A stretch of 64,000 nucleotides of DNA from Paenibacillus pinisoli. Its GTDB lineage: Bacteria > Bacillota > Bacilli > Paenibacillales > Paenibacillaceae. Both the position numbers and the translations under genes were made by a program. This document shows positions 50,609 through 60,134 of the stretch, one piece after another; position 1 is the stretch's first letter; each line of letters starts with the position of its first letter. The stretch spans positions 434,001 through 498,000 of the forward strand of contig NZ_QXQB01000004.1 in the NCBI RefSeq assembly GCF_003605435.1, read 5' to 3'. The notes beneath the pieces are model-generated. The model was not told the origin of the DNA and did not search any database. It saw only the letters and a list, made by a program, of their open reading frames with translations.

Positions 50609-51676
50609 ATGAGTGATCCAGCGCGATCGCAATTCGCCAAGAAGATTGCTTCGGCCGATCATATTGACGGCATACGCTGCTTGCGCGACCAAATGCATGA
50701 GCAGATGGAAGCACTTCTCCCATCGCGGCCGGTAGAGCAATTGAATGAACAGTTGAACGAGATGCATGATGCCATCATCAGCAGGGCGATTGCCATCTCG
50801 GAAGCGGAAATGGCACGGATGGGGAAAGGGTCTCCCCCCGTGCCTTACGCATATCTGTTGTTCGGCAGCGGTGGACGGAAGGAACAGACGTTGTCCAGCG
50901 ATCAGGACAGCGGTGTCGTGTATCAGGATTCCGATACGAATATTGAAGAGGTCAAGACATATTTCAAGGAGCTATGTACACTTATCGTCGAAAATTTAAT
51001 TGCTGCCGGCTATCCACCTTGTGAAGGCAAAGTGCTGAGCGACAATCCGGAATGGTGCCATTCGCTCAGCGAATGGGGGGAGAAGCTGAACGGCTGGTTC
51101 AAGGAGCCGGAGTGGGAGGCAGTGCGTTATTTGCTCATTATTGCAGATGGCCGCTGCGTGTACGGAGATTCTGCTTTGGTCGATGCGCTGAAGGACATGT
51201 TCTATACCGATACGCTGGGTCATCCCGTCATTATACGCAGAATGACCGAAAATACGATGCGGCACAAGGTGCTGGTCGGCATTTTCGGCCAGTTGCTGAA
51301 GGAGCGTTATGGCGAGGATGCCGGCAGCCTGGATATCAAGTATGGGGCGTATATTCCCATGGTCAATTCCATTCGGCTGCTCGCCATACAAGCCAATCTG
51401 AGAGAGACCTCCACGCTGGAGCGCATTCGGAGGCTGGTGAAAGAAAGGCATATTTCTGCTGAGGACGGTCTCGGCTATGAGCAAGCCTTCCGTTTCATCA
51501 TGAGGCTTCGGCTCATGACCACCGAGCAGATAGAGAACGGGGTATATGAGAATAATGGCAAGCTGCCCAGCAGCAAACTGTCCAAAGAAATGACGGATGA
51601 GCTCAAGAGCAGTCTTAGACTAGGCAAAAGATTGCAGAAAGCGGCATACAAGCAAGCAATGGGCAGGCTTACGTAA
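50609..51676 (+). CDS. DUF294 nucleotidyltransferase-like protein
   Basis: A 355-residue protein. Residues 83-106 (LLFGSGGRKEQ...SSDQDSGVV) have the GS-x-x-R-x-E and Asp98/Asp100 pattern of the GlnD/DUF294 nucleotidyltransferase fold, and the C-terminal half is the helical DUF294_C region. No CBS or cyclic-nucleotide domain is present, unlike many proteobacterial relatives. Such proteins are suspected to transfer nucleotides in signalling; no product is known. It is 40 bp after amt and 20 bp before the exonuclease gene, so the three are probably one operon. Confidence 0.85.
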   Translation: MSDPARSQFAKKIASADHIDGIRCLRDQMHEQMEALLPSRPVEQLNEQLNEMHDAIISRAIAISEAEMARMGKGSPPVPYAYLLFGSGGRKEQTLSSDQDSGVVYQDSDTNIEEVKTYFKELCTLIVENLIAAGYPPCEGKVLSDNPEWCHSLSEWGEKLNGWFKEPEWEAVRYLLIIADGRCVYGDSALVDALKDMFYTDTLGHPVIIRRMTENTMRHKVLVGIFGQLLKERYGEDAGSLDIKYGAYIPMVNSIRLLAIQANLRETSTLERIRRLVKERHISAEDGLGYEQAFRFIMRLRLMTTEQIENGVYENNGKLPSSKLSKEMTDELKSSLRLGKRLQKAAYKQAMGRLT

Positions 51677-51696
51677 GAGTAAGGCGGTGCATAATC

Positions 51697-52431
51697 ATGA
51701 AGGAGCAAAAAGGTGTAGGGCGGATGTGGAGCCTGTACAAGATGGGCGGCGTAACGCCTGCTATCGCGTCGATGCTCGGTTCTCCGAATGCACAGCAGAT
51801 GGCCTTTATTCGCAATGCGAATCGGGAGCAGCGCAAGCAATCCATGCTTGACATTCCGCTCAGGGAGCTAGAGATTGTTGTATTTGATCTCGAGACGACC
51901 GGCTTTAATCCGAACAACGGCGACGAAATTATTTCTTTCGGCGCTGTTGTTGTACGTGGAGGGGAGATTGCGGAGGACGAGGCTTACTACAGCCTGGTGA
52001 ATCCGAAGCGGCCGATTCCGAAAGCGATTGTGGAGCTGACAGGCATTACGAATGAAATGGTGCAGGATGCGCCGGATCTAATGAAGGTATTGCATGACTT
52101 TATGGCCTTTGTTGGCAGAAGGCTGTTAGTGGCTCATGCGTCGGGGCATGACAAGCAGTTCCTCAATGCGGCGTTGTGGCGGACCTCCAAGGTGAATCTG
52201 AATCATCGCGTTCTGGATACGATGATGATCGCCAAGTGGCTGGAGCCGGGCCTCGAAAGCTACAGCCTGGACGATCTGCTCTTGAAGCACGGCATTCCGG
52301 TTACGGAGAGGCATCATGCCCTGGAGGATTCACGGATGACCGCGCAGCTGCTGAACAAATATTTGAAGCGCATTATAGAGAGGAATATTGTTACGCTTGG
52401 CGATGTGTATGCTTACTTAAGCAAGCACTAG
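51697..52431 (+). CDS. DEDDh 3'-5' exonuclease domain protein
   Basis: A 244-residue exonuclease of the DnaQ/PolC-epsilon type. Asp64 and Glu66 (FDLETTGF), Asp152 (HASGHDKQF), His206 and Asp211 (HHALEDS) form the catalytic set. A 50-residue N-terminal helix-rich extension precedes the domain. Found directly after the DUF294 gene, as in proteobacterial acetate-permease loci, which hints at a shared signalling or RNA-processing role. Its last 15 bases overlap the 3' end of the convergent JAMM gene. Confidence 0.9.
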   Translation: MKEQKGVGRMWSLYKMGGVTPAIASMLGSPNAQQMAFIRNANREQRKQSMLDIPLRELEIVVFDLETTGFNPNNGDEIISFGAVVVRGGEIAEDEAYYSLVNPKRPIPKAIVELTGITNEMVQDAPDLMKVLHDFMAFVGRRLLVAHASGHDKQFLNAALWRTSKVNLNHRVLDTMMIAKWLEPGLESYSLDDLLLKHGIPVTERHHALEDSRMTAQLLNKYLKRIIERNIVTLGDVYAYLSKH

Positions 52432-52848
52432 CGGGATAGGCTCGAACCTGCCGTCTTGCATGCGGTACGGCTCTATGACAGGCCGATCCCGCTCCTGCAA
52501 GGACACGATCCAGCAGCTCATTCCTTGTGCTGGGGGAAAGCCTGCGTAATCTCTTGCGGATGGCTGCGCATGCGAATGGGGATGGGAATGGAAGAAGCCG
52601 GCAAGCTGTTGTCGGTTTTTTTGCATGCCAAAAAATGTGTTGGTCCATTCCACTGGATGAAAGGCGAATGAATCCTCCGGATGTTCGTGCACATTCTGTA
52701 TAGGCAATACGATATCGATTGTATCGCCTCCATCACTGCAGGCCAGCAAGCCGCAAGCCTCATATGGATATATTCGTTCGCATATCGCAAGCAGCTCTTG
52801 GTATGCGGCTGCAGTTATTGGGAGTTTCGTAATCATGTTCCCTGCCAT
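52417..52848 (-). CDS. Mov34/MPN (JAMM) metallopeptidase-like protein
   Basis: A 143-residue single-domain JAMM protein. Glu30 (YPYEACGLL), His87 and His89 (FFHSHPHSH), Ser97 and Asp100 (SARD) form the full zinc site E-HxH-x7-S-x2-D, so it should be active. Relatives cleave C-terminal extensions from ubiquitin-like sulfur carriers (ThiS/MoaD/CysO) or other isopeptides; no carrier gene is near. ATG 52848 is 6 bases from GAGGTG. The longer frame reaching 52995 lacks a ribosome site. Confidence 0.85.
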   Translation of the reverse strand: MAGNMITKLPITAAAYQELLAICERIYPYEACGLLACSDGGDTIDIVLPIQNVHEHPEDSFAFHPVEWTNTFFGMQKNRQQLAGFFHSHPHSHAQPSARDYAGFPPAQGMSCWIVSLQERDRPVIEPYRMQDGRFEPIPLVLA

Positions 52849-52889
52849 AGCCATCACCTCGATGCAGCTTATTATACCGGAGGAGATGC

Positions 52890-54113
52890 TTAGCGAGAAG
52901 CCTTCTTCATTCCTTGCGATTGCTCGGGACGCACGAATAGCGCCACGCCTAACAGTACGACAGCGCTTAGTATCGTAAGGGAGATGAACAGCCAAGTTAC
53001 AGAACGGTCGGCTGCCCAGCTCAATAGGGGCGGGCCTGCGGCAACGCCCAGAAAGCGCAAGCTATTGTACAAGGACGTGACCATGCCCCGATGGGATTGA
53101 TCGACCGCGCCGGTTATAAGCGTGTTGAGGCAGGGAAGCAGCAAGCCCGTTCCGATACTGCTTAGCGTAATAAAGCTGATTAATGCAATGAACGCCGCAT
53201 GCCAGATGGAAGCAGCCACTAGCGAAAGTGTGACCACAGACAGTCCGACCAGCATCAGCTTGCGCATTAGCGCTTTATTTTTTTTGATCACTCTTCCTGT
53301 TGTATAAGCGGTTATGACCAGGCCGAGCAGCGGAATGGCGAGGACGCCGCCTTTGGCGACGCCATCGATCGACAGCGGTGGCTTCTCCATCATATCGGAC
53401 AGATAGAACAGCATGCCGAACAGAATGAAGAGCCCGAGCGCGCCTGCCAGATATGCAGGAAACAGCCACTTGCCGTTGCTTTTGAAGATTTTGCCCATCC
53501 CCTGCAAATATTGCCGAAGAGGCACCTTCTTGTTCGGCTTTCCGGGTTCCTCAATCAGCCATAAGACTGCCGCAAAGGCAGCCGCGCAAAAGATCGGAAA
53601 CGCAAAGAAAGGGGCGTACCATGTCCAAAGGCCAAGCAGGGAGCCTAGGATAGGGCTGATCACCTTGCCGAAGCCGTTCGATGCTTCGATCAATCCTAGC
53701 GCTTCGCTTTCTTCACCGTCCTTGTACAAATCACCGACAAGCGCCATGGCGATCGGGGCAGTGCCCGCAGCAGCCATGCCCTGAATGATTCTGGCGATCA
53801 TAAGCGTTGGATAAGAATGCCATACAGCGCCAAGCCCGGCAAGAATTCCGGCAGCGCCATAGACGGCTAGTGCGGGCAGAATGACGGCTTTGCGCTTCAA
53901 GCGGTCCGATAAATAACCGATGACAGGTATGAACAGTCCTGCAGATACCGAAAATAACGTAATAACGAGGCTGGATTGCAGCTCGCTGATATTCATGGCT
54001 TTGGCCATGTCAGGCAGAATAGGGACAAGCATGGAATTGCCTAGCACAAGCACGAGCGGCACGCTGGCGAATGCCGCGTACTGCAGCCATTTGGACGGAT
54101 GGGAGCGGGCCAT
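52890..54113 (-). CDS. MFS transporter, DHA1 drug:H+ antiporter type
   Basis: A 407-residue, 12-segment transporter with motif A (GYLSDRLKRKAVIL) after segment 2 and motif C-like GFGKVISPILGSLLG in segment 5, indicative of an antiporter. The start at 54113 has GGAGG 6 bases upstream; the frame stays open far upstream but crosses the divergent gene. It lies head to head with the thioredoxin-like gene at 54246. Confidence 0.92.
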   Translation of the reverse strand: MARSHPSKWLQYAAFASVPLVLVLGNSMLVPILPDMAKAMNISELQSSLVITLFSVSAGLFIPVIGYLSDRLKRKAVILPALAVYGAAGILAGLGAVWHSYPTLMIARIIQGMAAAGTAPIAMALVGDLYKDGEESEALGLIEASNGFGKVISPILGSLLGLWTWYAPFFAFPIFCAAAFAAVLWLIEEPGKPNKKVPLRQYLQGMGKIFKSNGKWLFPAYLAGALGLFILFGMLFYLSDMMEKPPLSIDGVAKGGVLAIPLLGLVITAYTTGRVIKKNKALMRKLMLVGLSVVTLSLVAASIWHAAFIALISFITLSSIGTGLLLPCLNTLITGAVDQSHRGMVTSLYNSLRFLGVAAGPPLLSWAADRSVTWLFISLTILSAVVLLGVALFVRPEQSQGMKKASR

Positions 54114-54245
54114 AGTTAACCTCCGGCGAATGTGGAATGGTGACGGTTTTATGGCTAATTTGCCCACTGTATTGAGCTTCCATACTACGCATGATACGAT
54201 GGATGCAATTGTGTTCAAATGAATAGAAAAATGAAGGGGTGCCAT

Positions 54246-54776
54246 ATGAGAAGAGTTGCAGCGCTGGCGATAATCGCTATATTTTTCGCGGGGCTGGCCG
54301 TTTACCAATATAATCAGAACGATGCTTCCGATGCTTCGACATCCCCCGACTTCAAGCCCAAGGCGGGGTTCGCTGCAGAAGCGTTCGCGCTGCCGGATTT
54401 GGACGATAAGCAGATTGAGATTGGCGGCAAGAGCGACAAGCTGATTTTTGTCAACTTCTGGGCGTCTTGGTGCGGACCTTGCGAATTGGAAGCCCCCGAC
54501 CTGCAGAAGCTTCATGAGAATTACGGGGACCGCATGGTTTTGTATGGCGTGAATGCCACGAAGTACGATAAGGAACGCGCGGCGCGAAAGTTTGTGGAAG
54601 ATCATAAATTCACTTTCCCGATTCTGATGGACCGTCCAGGCGATGTGACGAAGCAATATAAAGTATCCACATTCCCGACTAGCTTCTTGATTGATTCAGA
54701 TGGCGTTATCCGAGAACGGATCAATGGCGTCATCACATATGAGGAATGGGAACGGCTTATACAGAAATGGATTTAA
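54246..54776 (+). CDS. Membrane-anchored TlpA/ResA-like thioredoxin
   Basis: A 176-residue protein with an N-terminal membrane anchor (residues 4-20) and an extracytoplasmic thioredoxin fold of the TlpA/ResA type: active site WCGPC with Cys76 and Cys79, and cis-Pro in STFPTSFLID. It likely reduces disulfides outside the membrane, for instance in cytochrome c maturation or spore envelope assembly. AAGGGGTG precedes ATG 54246. Confidence 0.92.
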   Translation: MRRVAALAIIAIFFAGLAVYQYNQNDASDASTSPDFKPKAGFAAEAFALPDLDDKQIEIGGKSDKLIFVNFWASWCGPCELEAPDLQKLHENYGDRMVLYGVNATKYDKERAARKFVEDHKFTFPILMDRPGDVTKQYKVSTFPTSFLIDSDGVIRERINGVITYEEWERLIQKWI

Positions 54777-54826
54777 AAAAGCTGTCTCGATTGAAGCCTT
54801 GCGGCAACCGTCGAGACAGCTTTTTT
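54775..54826. terminator. Bidirectional terminator between the thioredoxin and cimA genes
   Basis: AAAAAAGCTGTCTCGA and TCGAGACAGCTTTTTT form a 16-bp stem with an inner GCC-TTGC-GGC hairpin. Confidence 0.95.
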
Positions 54827-54833
54827 GTTGCGA

Positions 54834-56447
54834 TTAATGGTTGATTAAGCCCAGACGCTCCGTAATGTCAGGCGAGCCGTTGTTCACCTTGTCCATGCTT
54901 AGCAGCGCGTAACGGATGCTTCCGAGCAGAGCCTCCCAGCTTGCTTCAATGACATTGCTTGATACGCCTACAGTGCTCCAAGTATTGTCCAATCCCGTTG
55001 ATTCGACCAATACGCGGACCTTGGCTGCGGTCGCGTCCTTCTCGTCGATGACGCGAACCTTGTAGTCGGACAGATGAATTTGCTCGATCTTCGGGTAAAA
55101 CTGCACCAGCGCCTTGCGAAGCGCATTGTCGAGCGCGTTGACCGGGCCGTTGCCCTCGGCAGCTGTGTATACTTGCTGGCCGTCGACATTGATCTTGACG
55201 ATCGCCTCCGAGATCATAACCCCGTTCGACTTCTCCATGTGCATCTTGAATGATTCTACCGTAAAGATTTCCTTCATATCGGTGAAGGCTTCACGCAGCA
55301 GCAGCTCCAGCGACGCATCCGCGCCTTCGAATTGGTAGCCTTGATGCTCCAGCTCTTTGATCTGGTCGATGATCTGCTTCGTCTTCTCATTGTTGGAATT
55401 GACATCAAGACCAAGCTCATGTGCCTTGGAGATGATGTTGCTCTGGCCGGCAAGCTCCGATACGAGAATACGCTGCTTGTTGCCAACTAGCTCCGGCTGG
55501 ATATGCTCGTACGTTTTGGAGTCCTTCATAATCGCCGAGACATGGATGCCGCCTTTATGGGCGAACGCCGCATTGCCAACATAAGCCTGGCCGACAGGCA
55601 TGTGAACATTGGCGATTTCGCTCACATAACGCGCCGTGCTAGTCAGCGTGCGCAGCTTCTCATCAGGAAGACAGTTGTAGCCCATCTTGATCTGCAAGTT
55701 CGGAATGATGGAGCATAGGTTGGCGTTGCCGCAGCGTTCCCCGTAACCGTTGATCGTGCCCTGCACTTGCCGCGCTCCGGCTTGTACCGCAGAGAGCGTA
55801 TTGGCAACCGCCAGCTCGCAGTCGTTATGCGTATGGATGCCAATTGATGCCGTAAGCTCCGATCTCACACGGGATACAATCTCATGAATCTCGCTTGGCA
55901 GCGTGCCGCCATTCGTATCGCACAGCACGAGCCAGTCTGCCCCGGCATCTTGCGCCTTGCGCAGAGCAGCCAGCGCGTATTCCGGATTGTGCTTGTAGCC
56001 GTCGAAGAAATGCTCCGCGTCATACATCGCTTCCATTCCGTTCCGCTTCAGGAACGCAAAGGAATCGAAGATCATGGCGAGATTCTCTTCCAGCGACGTC
56101 TGCAAAGCCGTATGCACATGAAAGTCCCACGCCTTGCCCACCAGCGTTGCTGCCGGAACGCCCGATTCCACGATGCGGAGAAGGCTGGCGTCCTGTTCGG
56201 CCAGAGAGTTTTTGCGGCGCGTGCTGCCGAATGCGGTAATGCGCGCATTCAAGCCCAGAGACTTGACGCGTTGGAAAAACTCGATATCCTTGCTGTTGCT
56301 TCCCGGATTCCCGCCTTCAATATAATGAACGCCCAAAGCGTCCAGCTTCAGGGCAATTTTCAATTTGTCGTCTGCGGACAGGCTGATGCCTTCTCCTTGC
56401 GTACCGTCACGCAGCGTCGTGTCAAAGATCGAGATGTTAGCGGACAT
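54834..56447 (-). CDS. cimA: Citramalate synthase
   Basis: A 537-residue enzyme of the isopropylmalate synthase family. The TIM-barrel motifs IFDTTLRDGTQGEG, GIHTHNDCELAVANT and the C-terminal regulatory (LeuA allosteric) domain are present. Its length and the VHYIEGGNPGSN and AFAHKGGIHVSAIMK segments fit CimA, which condenses acetyl-CoA and pyruvate to citramalate for threonine-independent isoleucine synthesis; homocitrate or isopropylmalate synthase is less likely. AAGGAGG lies upstream. It is monocistronic. Confidence 0.93.
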   Translation of the reverse strand: MSANISIFDTTLRDGTQGEGISLSADDKLKIALKLDALGVHYIEGGNPGSNSKDIEFFQRVKSLGLNARITAFGSTRRKNSLAEQDASLLRIVESGVPAATLVGKAWDFHVHTALQTSLEENLAMIFDSFAFLKRNGMEAMYDAEHFFDGYKHNPEYALAALRKAQDAGADWLVLCDTNGGTLPSEIHEIVSRVRSELTASIGIHTHNDCELAVANTLSAVQAGARQVQGTINGYGERCGNANLCSIIPNLQIKMGYNCLPDEKLRTLTSTARYVSEIANVHMPVGQAYVGNAAFAHKGGIHVSAIMKDSKTYEHIQPELVGNKQRILVSELAGQSNIISKAHELGLDVNSNNEKTKQIIDQIKELEHQGYQFEGADASLELLLREAFTDMKEIFTVESFKMHMEKSNGVMISEAIVKINVDGQQVYTAAEGNGPVNALDNALRKALVQFYPKIEQIHLSDYKVRVIDEKDATAAKVRVLVESTGLDNTWSTVGVSSNVIEASWEALLGSIRYALLSMDKVNNGSPDITERLGLINH

Positions 56448-56646
56448 TTCTGGATGACGCCTCCTTCACTGATAGCCAATACAAATCATAATTTATTATT
56501 ATAACACTTTATCTATTTAAAGTAGAGGGGGAATGTTATATTTTTCACGGCCTTCTTCGGATTGACTTGGCTCTTCATCAATTATATGCTGGAAGAAAGG
56601 GGAACGGATATACGCATTTCTGTATTTTTAGGTGAGGTTGAGAGCC

Positions 56647-57933
56647 ATGAGCGATGTGAAGGATCATTATCCCGCCAAGGGGCGGGTTATCATTCATCTG
56701 GATATGAACGCGTTTTATTGTTCTGTGCATGAAGCGGAAGAGCCAGAATATTATAAGGATAAGCCATCCGCCGTATCCGGCAGCGTGGAGCAGCGCAAGG
56801 GCATCATCGTGACATGCTCTTATGCCGCAAGGAAAAAGGGCATTAAGACGGGTATGGCCGTCAAGCAAGCTGTACGCCTGTGTCCGGAGCTGCTGTTGAT
56901 CAAGCCGGATTTCAACCTGTACCGGAAATATTCCCGCGGGTTTATGAGCATTGCACGGCAGTTCACGCCGCTTGTAGAGCCGGTATCGATCGATGAATGC
57001 TATATGGATATTACGGGCTCCAAGCTGCTGGGAACGCCGCTTGAGATTGCGGATTCGCTGCAGAAGCGGATTAAGTCGGAGTGGCAATTGCCATGCTCTA
57101 TCGGCCTGGCGCCTAACAAGCTTCTAGCCAAGATGGCTTCGGATATGAAGAAGCCTATGGGCCTGACTGTGCTGCGCCTGCGCGATGTGCCGAATCTGCT
57201 TTGGGATAAGCCGTGCGGCATGCTGTTCGGTATTGGCGGCAAGACGGCCGACAAGCTGGCGAAGATGAACATTCGAACAATCGGGCAGCTCGCGAGTACG
57301 GATGAGTCGCTGTTGATTAAGCAATTCGGCGTAATGGGCGCTTGGATGAAATCGGCTGCTCACGGCATCGACCATTCGGCGGTCAATCCGAACCGGGAGC
57401 AAAGCAAGTCGATCGGGCATACGACTACGCTGCCAAGCGATCTGACGGAGCAGAATGATATATTTCGCGTATTGCTTAATCTGTCGGATCAGACCGCTCG
57501 AAGGCTGAGACGCCAGAAGCTTGTTGCTTCTACCGTTCAGATTACGATTCGCCGGCCCGATATGTCCACCATCACAAGATCGCACACGTTAAATTCGCCT
57601 ACCCAAACGACGGAGCAGATCAACCAGGAAGCGCGCAAGCTGTTCCTTCGCCACTGGAAGCTCGGCGATCCCATCCGGCTGCTTGGGGTTACGCTGCAAA
57701 ACCTTTCACCGGCCGATGGGACGGCATTTCAGCTCGACTTGTTCAGCTATGAGGAGCAACCCCGGAAGGAGGCGCTTACGAAGGCGATGGATGCTCTTCG
57801 CGACAGATTCGGCGAGGATGCGGTGTTGACGGCCGGGATGCTTGGAGACGATCCGTCGACCCTGATCCGGAACAAGCGAATTCGGGGCACGTCCTTGCAA
57901 AAAGACGATGGTTTGTTATATATTGATGAGTGA
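56647..57933 (+). CDS. dinB: DNA polymerase IV (Y family)
   Basis: A 428-residue translesion polymerase. Asp19 (HLDMNAFYCSVH), and Asp116-Glu117 (SIDECYMDI) are the metal-binding residues; the helix-hairpin-helix (GIGGKTADKLAKM) and little-finger domains follow. QLDLF near residue 376 is a beta-clamp-binding motif. ATG 56647 is 9 bases from TAGGTGAGG. No LexA box (CGAAC-N4-GTTCG type) was seen upstream. Confidence 0.93.
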   Translation: MSDVKDHYPAKGRVIIHLDMNAFYCSVHEAEEPEYYKDKPSAVSGSVEQRKGIIVTCSYAARKKGIKTGMAVKQAVRLCPELLLIKPDFNLYRKYSRGFMSIARQFTPLVEPVSIDECYMDITGSKLLGTPLEIADSLQKRIKSEWQLPCSIGLAPNKLLAKMASDMKKPMGLTVLRLRDVPNLLWDKPCGMLFGIGGKTADKLAKMNIRTIGQLASTDESLLIKQFGVMGAWMKSAAHGIDHSAVNPNREQSKSIGHTTTLPSDLTEQNDIFRVLLNLSDQTARRLRRQKLVASTVQITIRRPDMSTITRSHTLNSPTQTTEQINQEARKLFLRHWKLGDPIRLLGVTLQNLSPADGTAFQLDLFSYEEQPRKEALTKAMDALRDRFGEDAVLTAGMLGDDPSTLIRNKRIRGTSLQKDDGLLYIDE

Positions 57934-57961
57934 GATACTACGCTTTAAGGCATCATACTAG

Positions 57962-58255
<294 letters not shown>

Positions 58256-58278
58256 CCGATCTCCAATACGATACAGCA

Positions 58279-58320
58279 AGCCCCCTCATGACCGCGCGGA
58301 CGGATGGAGGGGGCTTTTTT
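58279..58320 (+). terminator. Terminator of the ferredoxin gene
   Basis: AAGCCCCCTC and GAGGGGGCTT form a 10-bp stem with a 19-base loop, followed by six T. Confidence 0.93.
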
Positions 58321-58415
58321 GACGCCGCCGGCTGCCAAGTTGTGAAAATGGTATCGACGAATTCGCATCCTCTGCCGATATACTTGATAGAGATCAGCAG
58401 GCGGAGGGATTAGTG

Positions 58416-59798
58416 ATGGAGAAGCCGGAGGATATTATTTATCTGAAGCAATTCGTAAAACAGCATCCCGACAACAAGATGGGATGGTACTTGCTCGGCA
58501 AGCATTACTTGCAAGCGGGCAAGGAGAGCAAAGCTAATTATTGCTTTATTCAAGCAGGCGATATATATGAAGCTTTCGAGCAGGAGACGCATCCGCTGGC
58601 CGAGCAGCAGCTGCAGGAGCTGAAGGATTGGAACCAGCAGCAGAAGAAAAAAAGACTGGTTTGGAAGATCGCGCTGGCAGCCATACCGCTGCTGCTCATC
58701 GCCTTGTTGCTTCCGTTCAACCCTTTGTGGCACAAAGAGCCCAAAGATGACGGTCCGGCATTGCCTGGCCCAAACGCGCCGGGACTTGGCGTTGTATTCG
58801 TGCCGCAGAAGGAAGGGGGGCCAGTCGGCTATGCCATGAACGCCATCGTAGCGGCGGGAGGAGCGGCTCCCAAGCAGTCGCTGGCGATTCGTCTGGAGGA
58901 GAAGGAGGGCTGGAGGCAATGGAACGGACATTCCCGTTTCCTGATGTCAGCCACGAAGGAAGGCGCTAGCAGCCGCTTGGCCTTATCGATGCTCGACCGC
59001 GATACATGCATATGCGAGCCTGGCGACACCAGCGGCATCAAAAAGCTGTTCGGCGAATGGCGGGAAGCGCAAGAGATGCACTGGACGCTGGCTAGCGCCA
59101 TTCATCAGTACAACCGGCTGTATGGCAAGTGGCCGCAGAAGCTTGAAGACCTGATACGTCCTTACCCGCACAATGTGCTGTCTGGAGAAGGCGATGGGAT
59201 GAAGGAATGGTTCCCTTATGTTCTGGCGAAACTGAAGGAGAAGCAAAGGGGAAATGGAAAGCAGGAGCAGGGCGGAGATGACGAGGGTTCCGGCTCGAAG
59301 GAAGCCCAGAGGGGCCGAGGCATCGGTACGAACGGCATATTCCAGCAAGACTGGAGCAAGCCTTTGGAGATTGTCATTGACGTGTCGAACTACCGGCTAG
59401 CCGTCATTCAGGACAAAATGGTGATTCGAAGCTACGAGGTGGGGCTTGGCGGCGAGCGAACGCCTGAGGGCAATTTCTATATTAGCGAGAAAGTAAGAGA
59501 TCCTAACGGTACGGATGACGGCATGTTCGGCAGCAGAGGGATGACACTGTCGAATACGCTGTACGCGATTCATGGAACGGATGATCCGGACAGCATCGGC
59601 AAGGACAAGTCGCTTGGCTGCATAAGGATGAAGAAGGCCGATGTGGAGGAACTGTTCGATATGGTGCCGCTCGGAACGGCGGTGAAAATTAAAAACGGGA
59701 CGCTCCCGTCAGACGCGAAGCCGTCAGCTGACCGATTCAAGCTGGAGCCGCGGCAGAACGAGACCAATCCCGCCAAAGTGTATCAATGGTTGACGTAA
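58416..59798 (+). CDS. Membrane-anchored L,D-transpeptidase (YkuD domain)
   Basis: A 460-residue protein: N-terminal TPR-like helices (residues 5-70, cytoplasmic), one membrane segment at 82-101, a middle extracellular region, and a C-terminal YkuD domain with His386 (AIHGTDDP) and the catalytic Cys402 (LGCIRM). It should crosslink or remodel peptidoglycan outside the membrane, perhaps in spore cortex or under stress. The catalytic motif lacks the usual HG before C (it reads KSLGC), which is a tolerated variant (S-x-GC). ATG 58416 is 7 bases from GGAGGG. Confidence 0.9.
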   Translation: MEKPEDIIYLKQFVKQHPDNKMGWYLLGKHYLQAGKESKANYCFIQAGDIYEAFEQETHPLAEQQLQELKDWNQQQKKKRLVWKIALAAIPLLLIALLLPFNPLWHKEPKDDGPALPGPNAPGLGVVFVPQKEGGPVGYAMNAIVAAGGAAPKQSLAIRLEEKEGWRQWNGHSRFLMSATKEGASSRLALSMLDRDTCICEPGDTSGIKKLFGEWREAQEMHWTLASAIHQYNRLYGKWPQKLEDLIRPYPHNVLSGEGDGMKEWFPYVLAKLKEKQRGNGKQEQGGDDEGSGSKEAQRGRGIGTNGIFQQDWSKPLEIVIDVSNYRLAVIQDKMVIRSYEVGLGGERTPEGNFYISEKVRDPNGTDDGMFGSRGMTLSNTLYAIHGTDDPDSIGKDKSLGCIRMKKADVEELFDMVPLGTAVKIKNGTLPSDAKPSADRFKLEPRQNETNPAKVYQWLT

Positions 59799-59805
59799 GC
59801 AAAGC

Positions 59806-59946
59806 TTACGAAGTGACGATAAGAAGTGCCGCGACGGCAATGAATACGACCCCTACAATGGAGGCGATCCAGATCAACGCCTTCTTGTTCACTTCTTCCT
59901 TCGGTTTTGCTTTTAATGTGGCTGGCTTTCTTTTGGCTGCGCCCAT
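59806..59946 (-). CDS. Small single-span membrane protein
   Basis: A 46-residue protein with a strongly basic start (MGAAKRKPATLKAKPKEE), then one hydrophobic segment (ALIWIASIVGVVFIAVAALL). AAAGGTTGA lies about 8 bases before the ATG. The stop lies 8 bases from the convergent transpeptidase gene's end. The layout, lysine-rich head and single span, is that of small membrane peptides of Paenibacillus; not recognised by name. Confidence 0.75.
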   Translation of the reverse strand: MGAAKRKPATLKAKPKEEVNKKALIWIASIVGVVFIAVAALLIVTS

Positions 59947-60134
59947 TTTCAATCAACCTTTCTATAGCGATTTTCGGATTAACATGATATGCCTATATTG
60001 TAATCGTTTTCGTCAAAAGCCGCAATACAGCTTGGCCAAATGAAGCTTGCGCAGCTTGCGCGAGCTCTTTTCTTTTTGCTCCAAAAGGGATAAACTGTTC
60101 GTTAGAGCATACATACTGGAACGGAGTGAAAGCT

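Noticed and set aside
54114..54656. Upstream extension of the MFS frame beyond 54113
   Set aside because: It runs antisense through the thioredoxin gene and has no start site; ATG 54113 has GGAGG at proper spacing.
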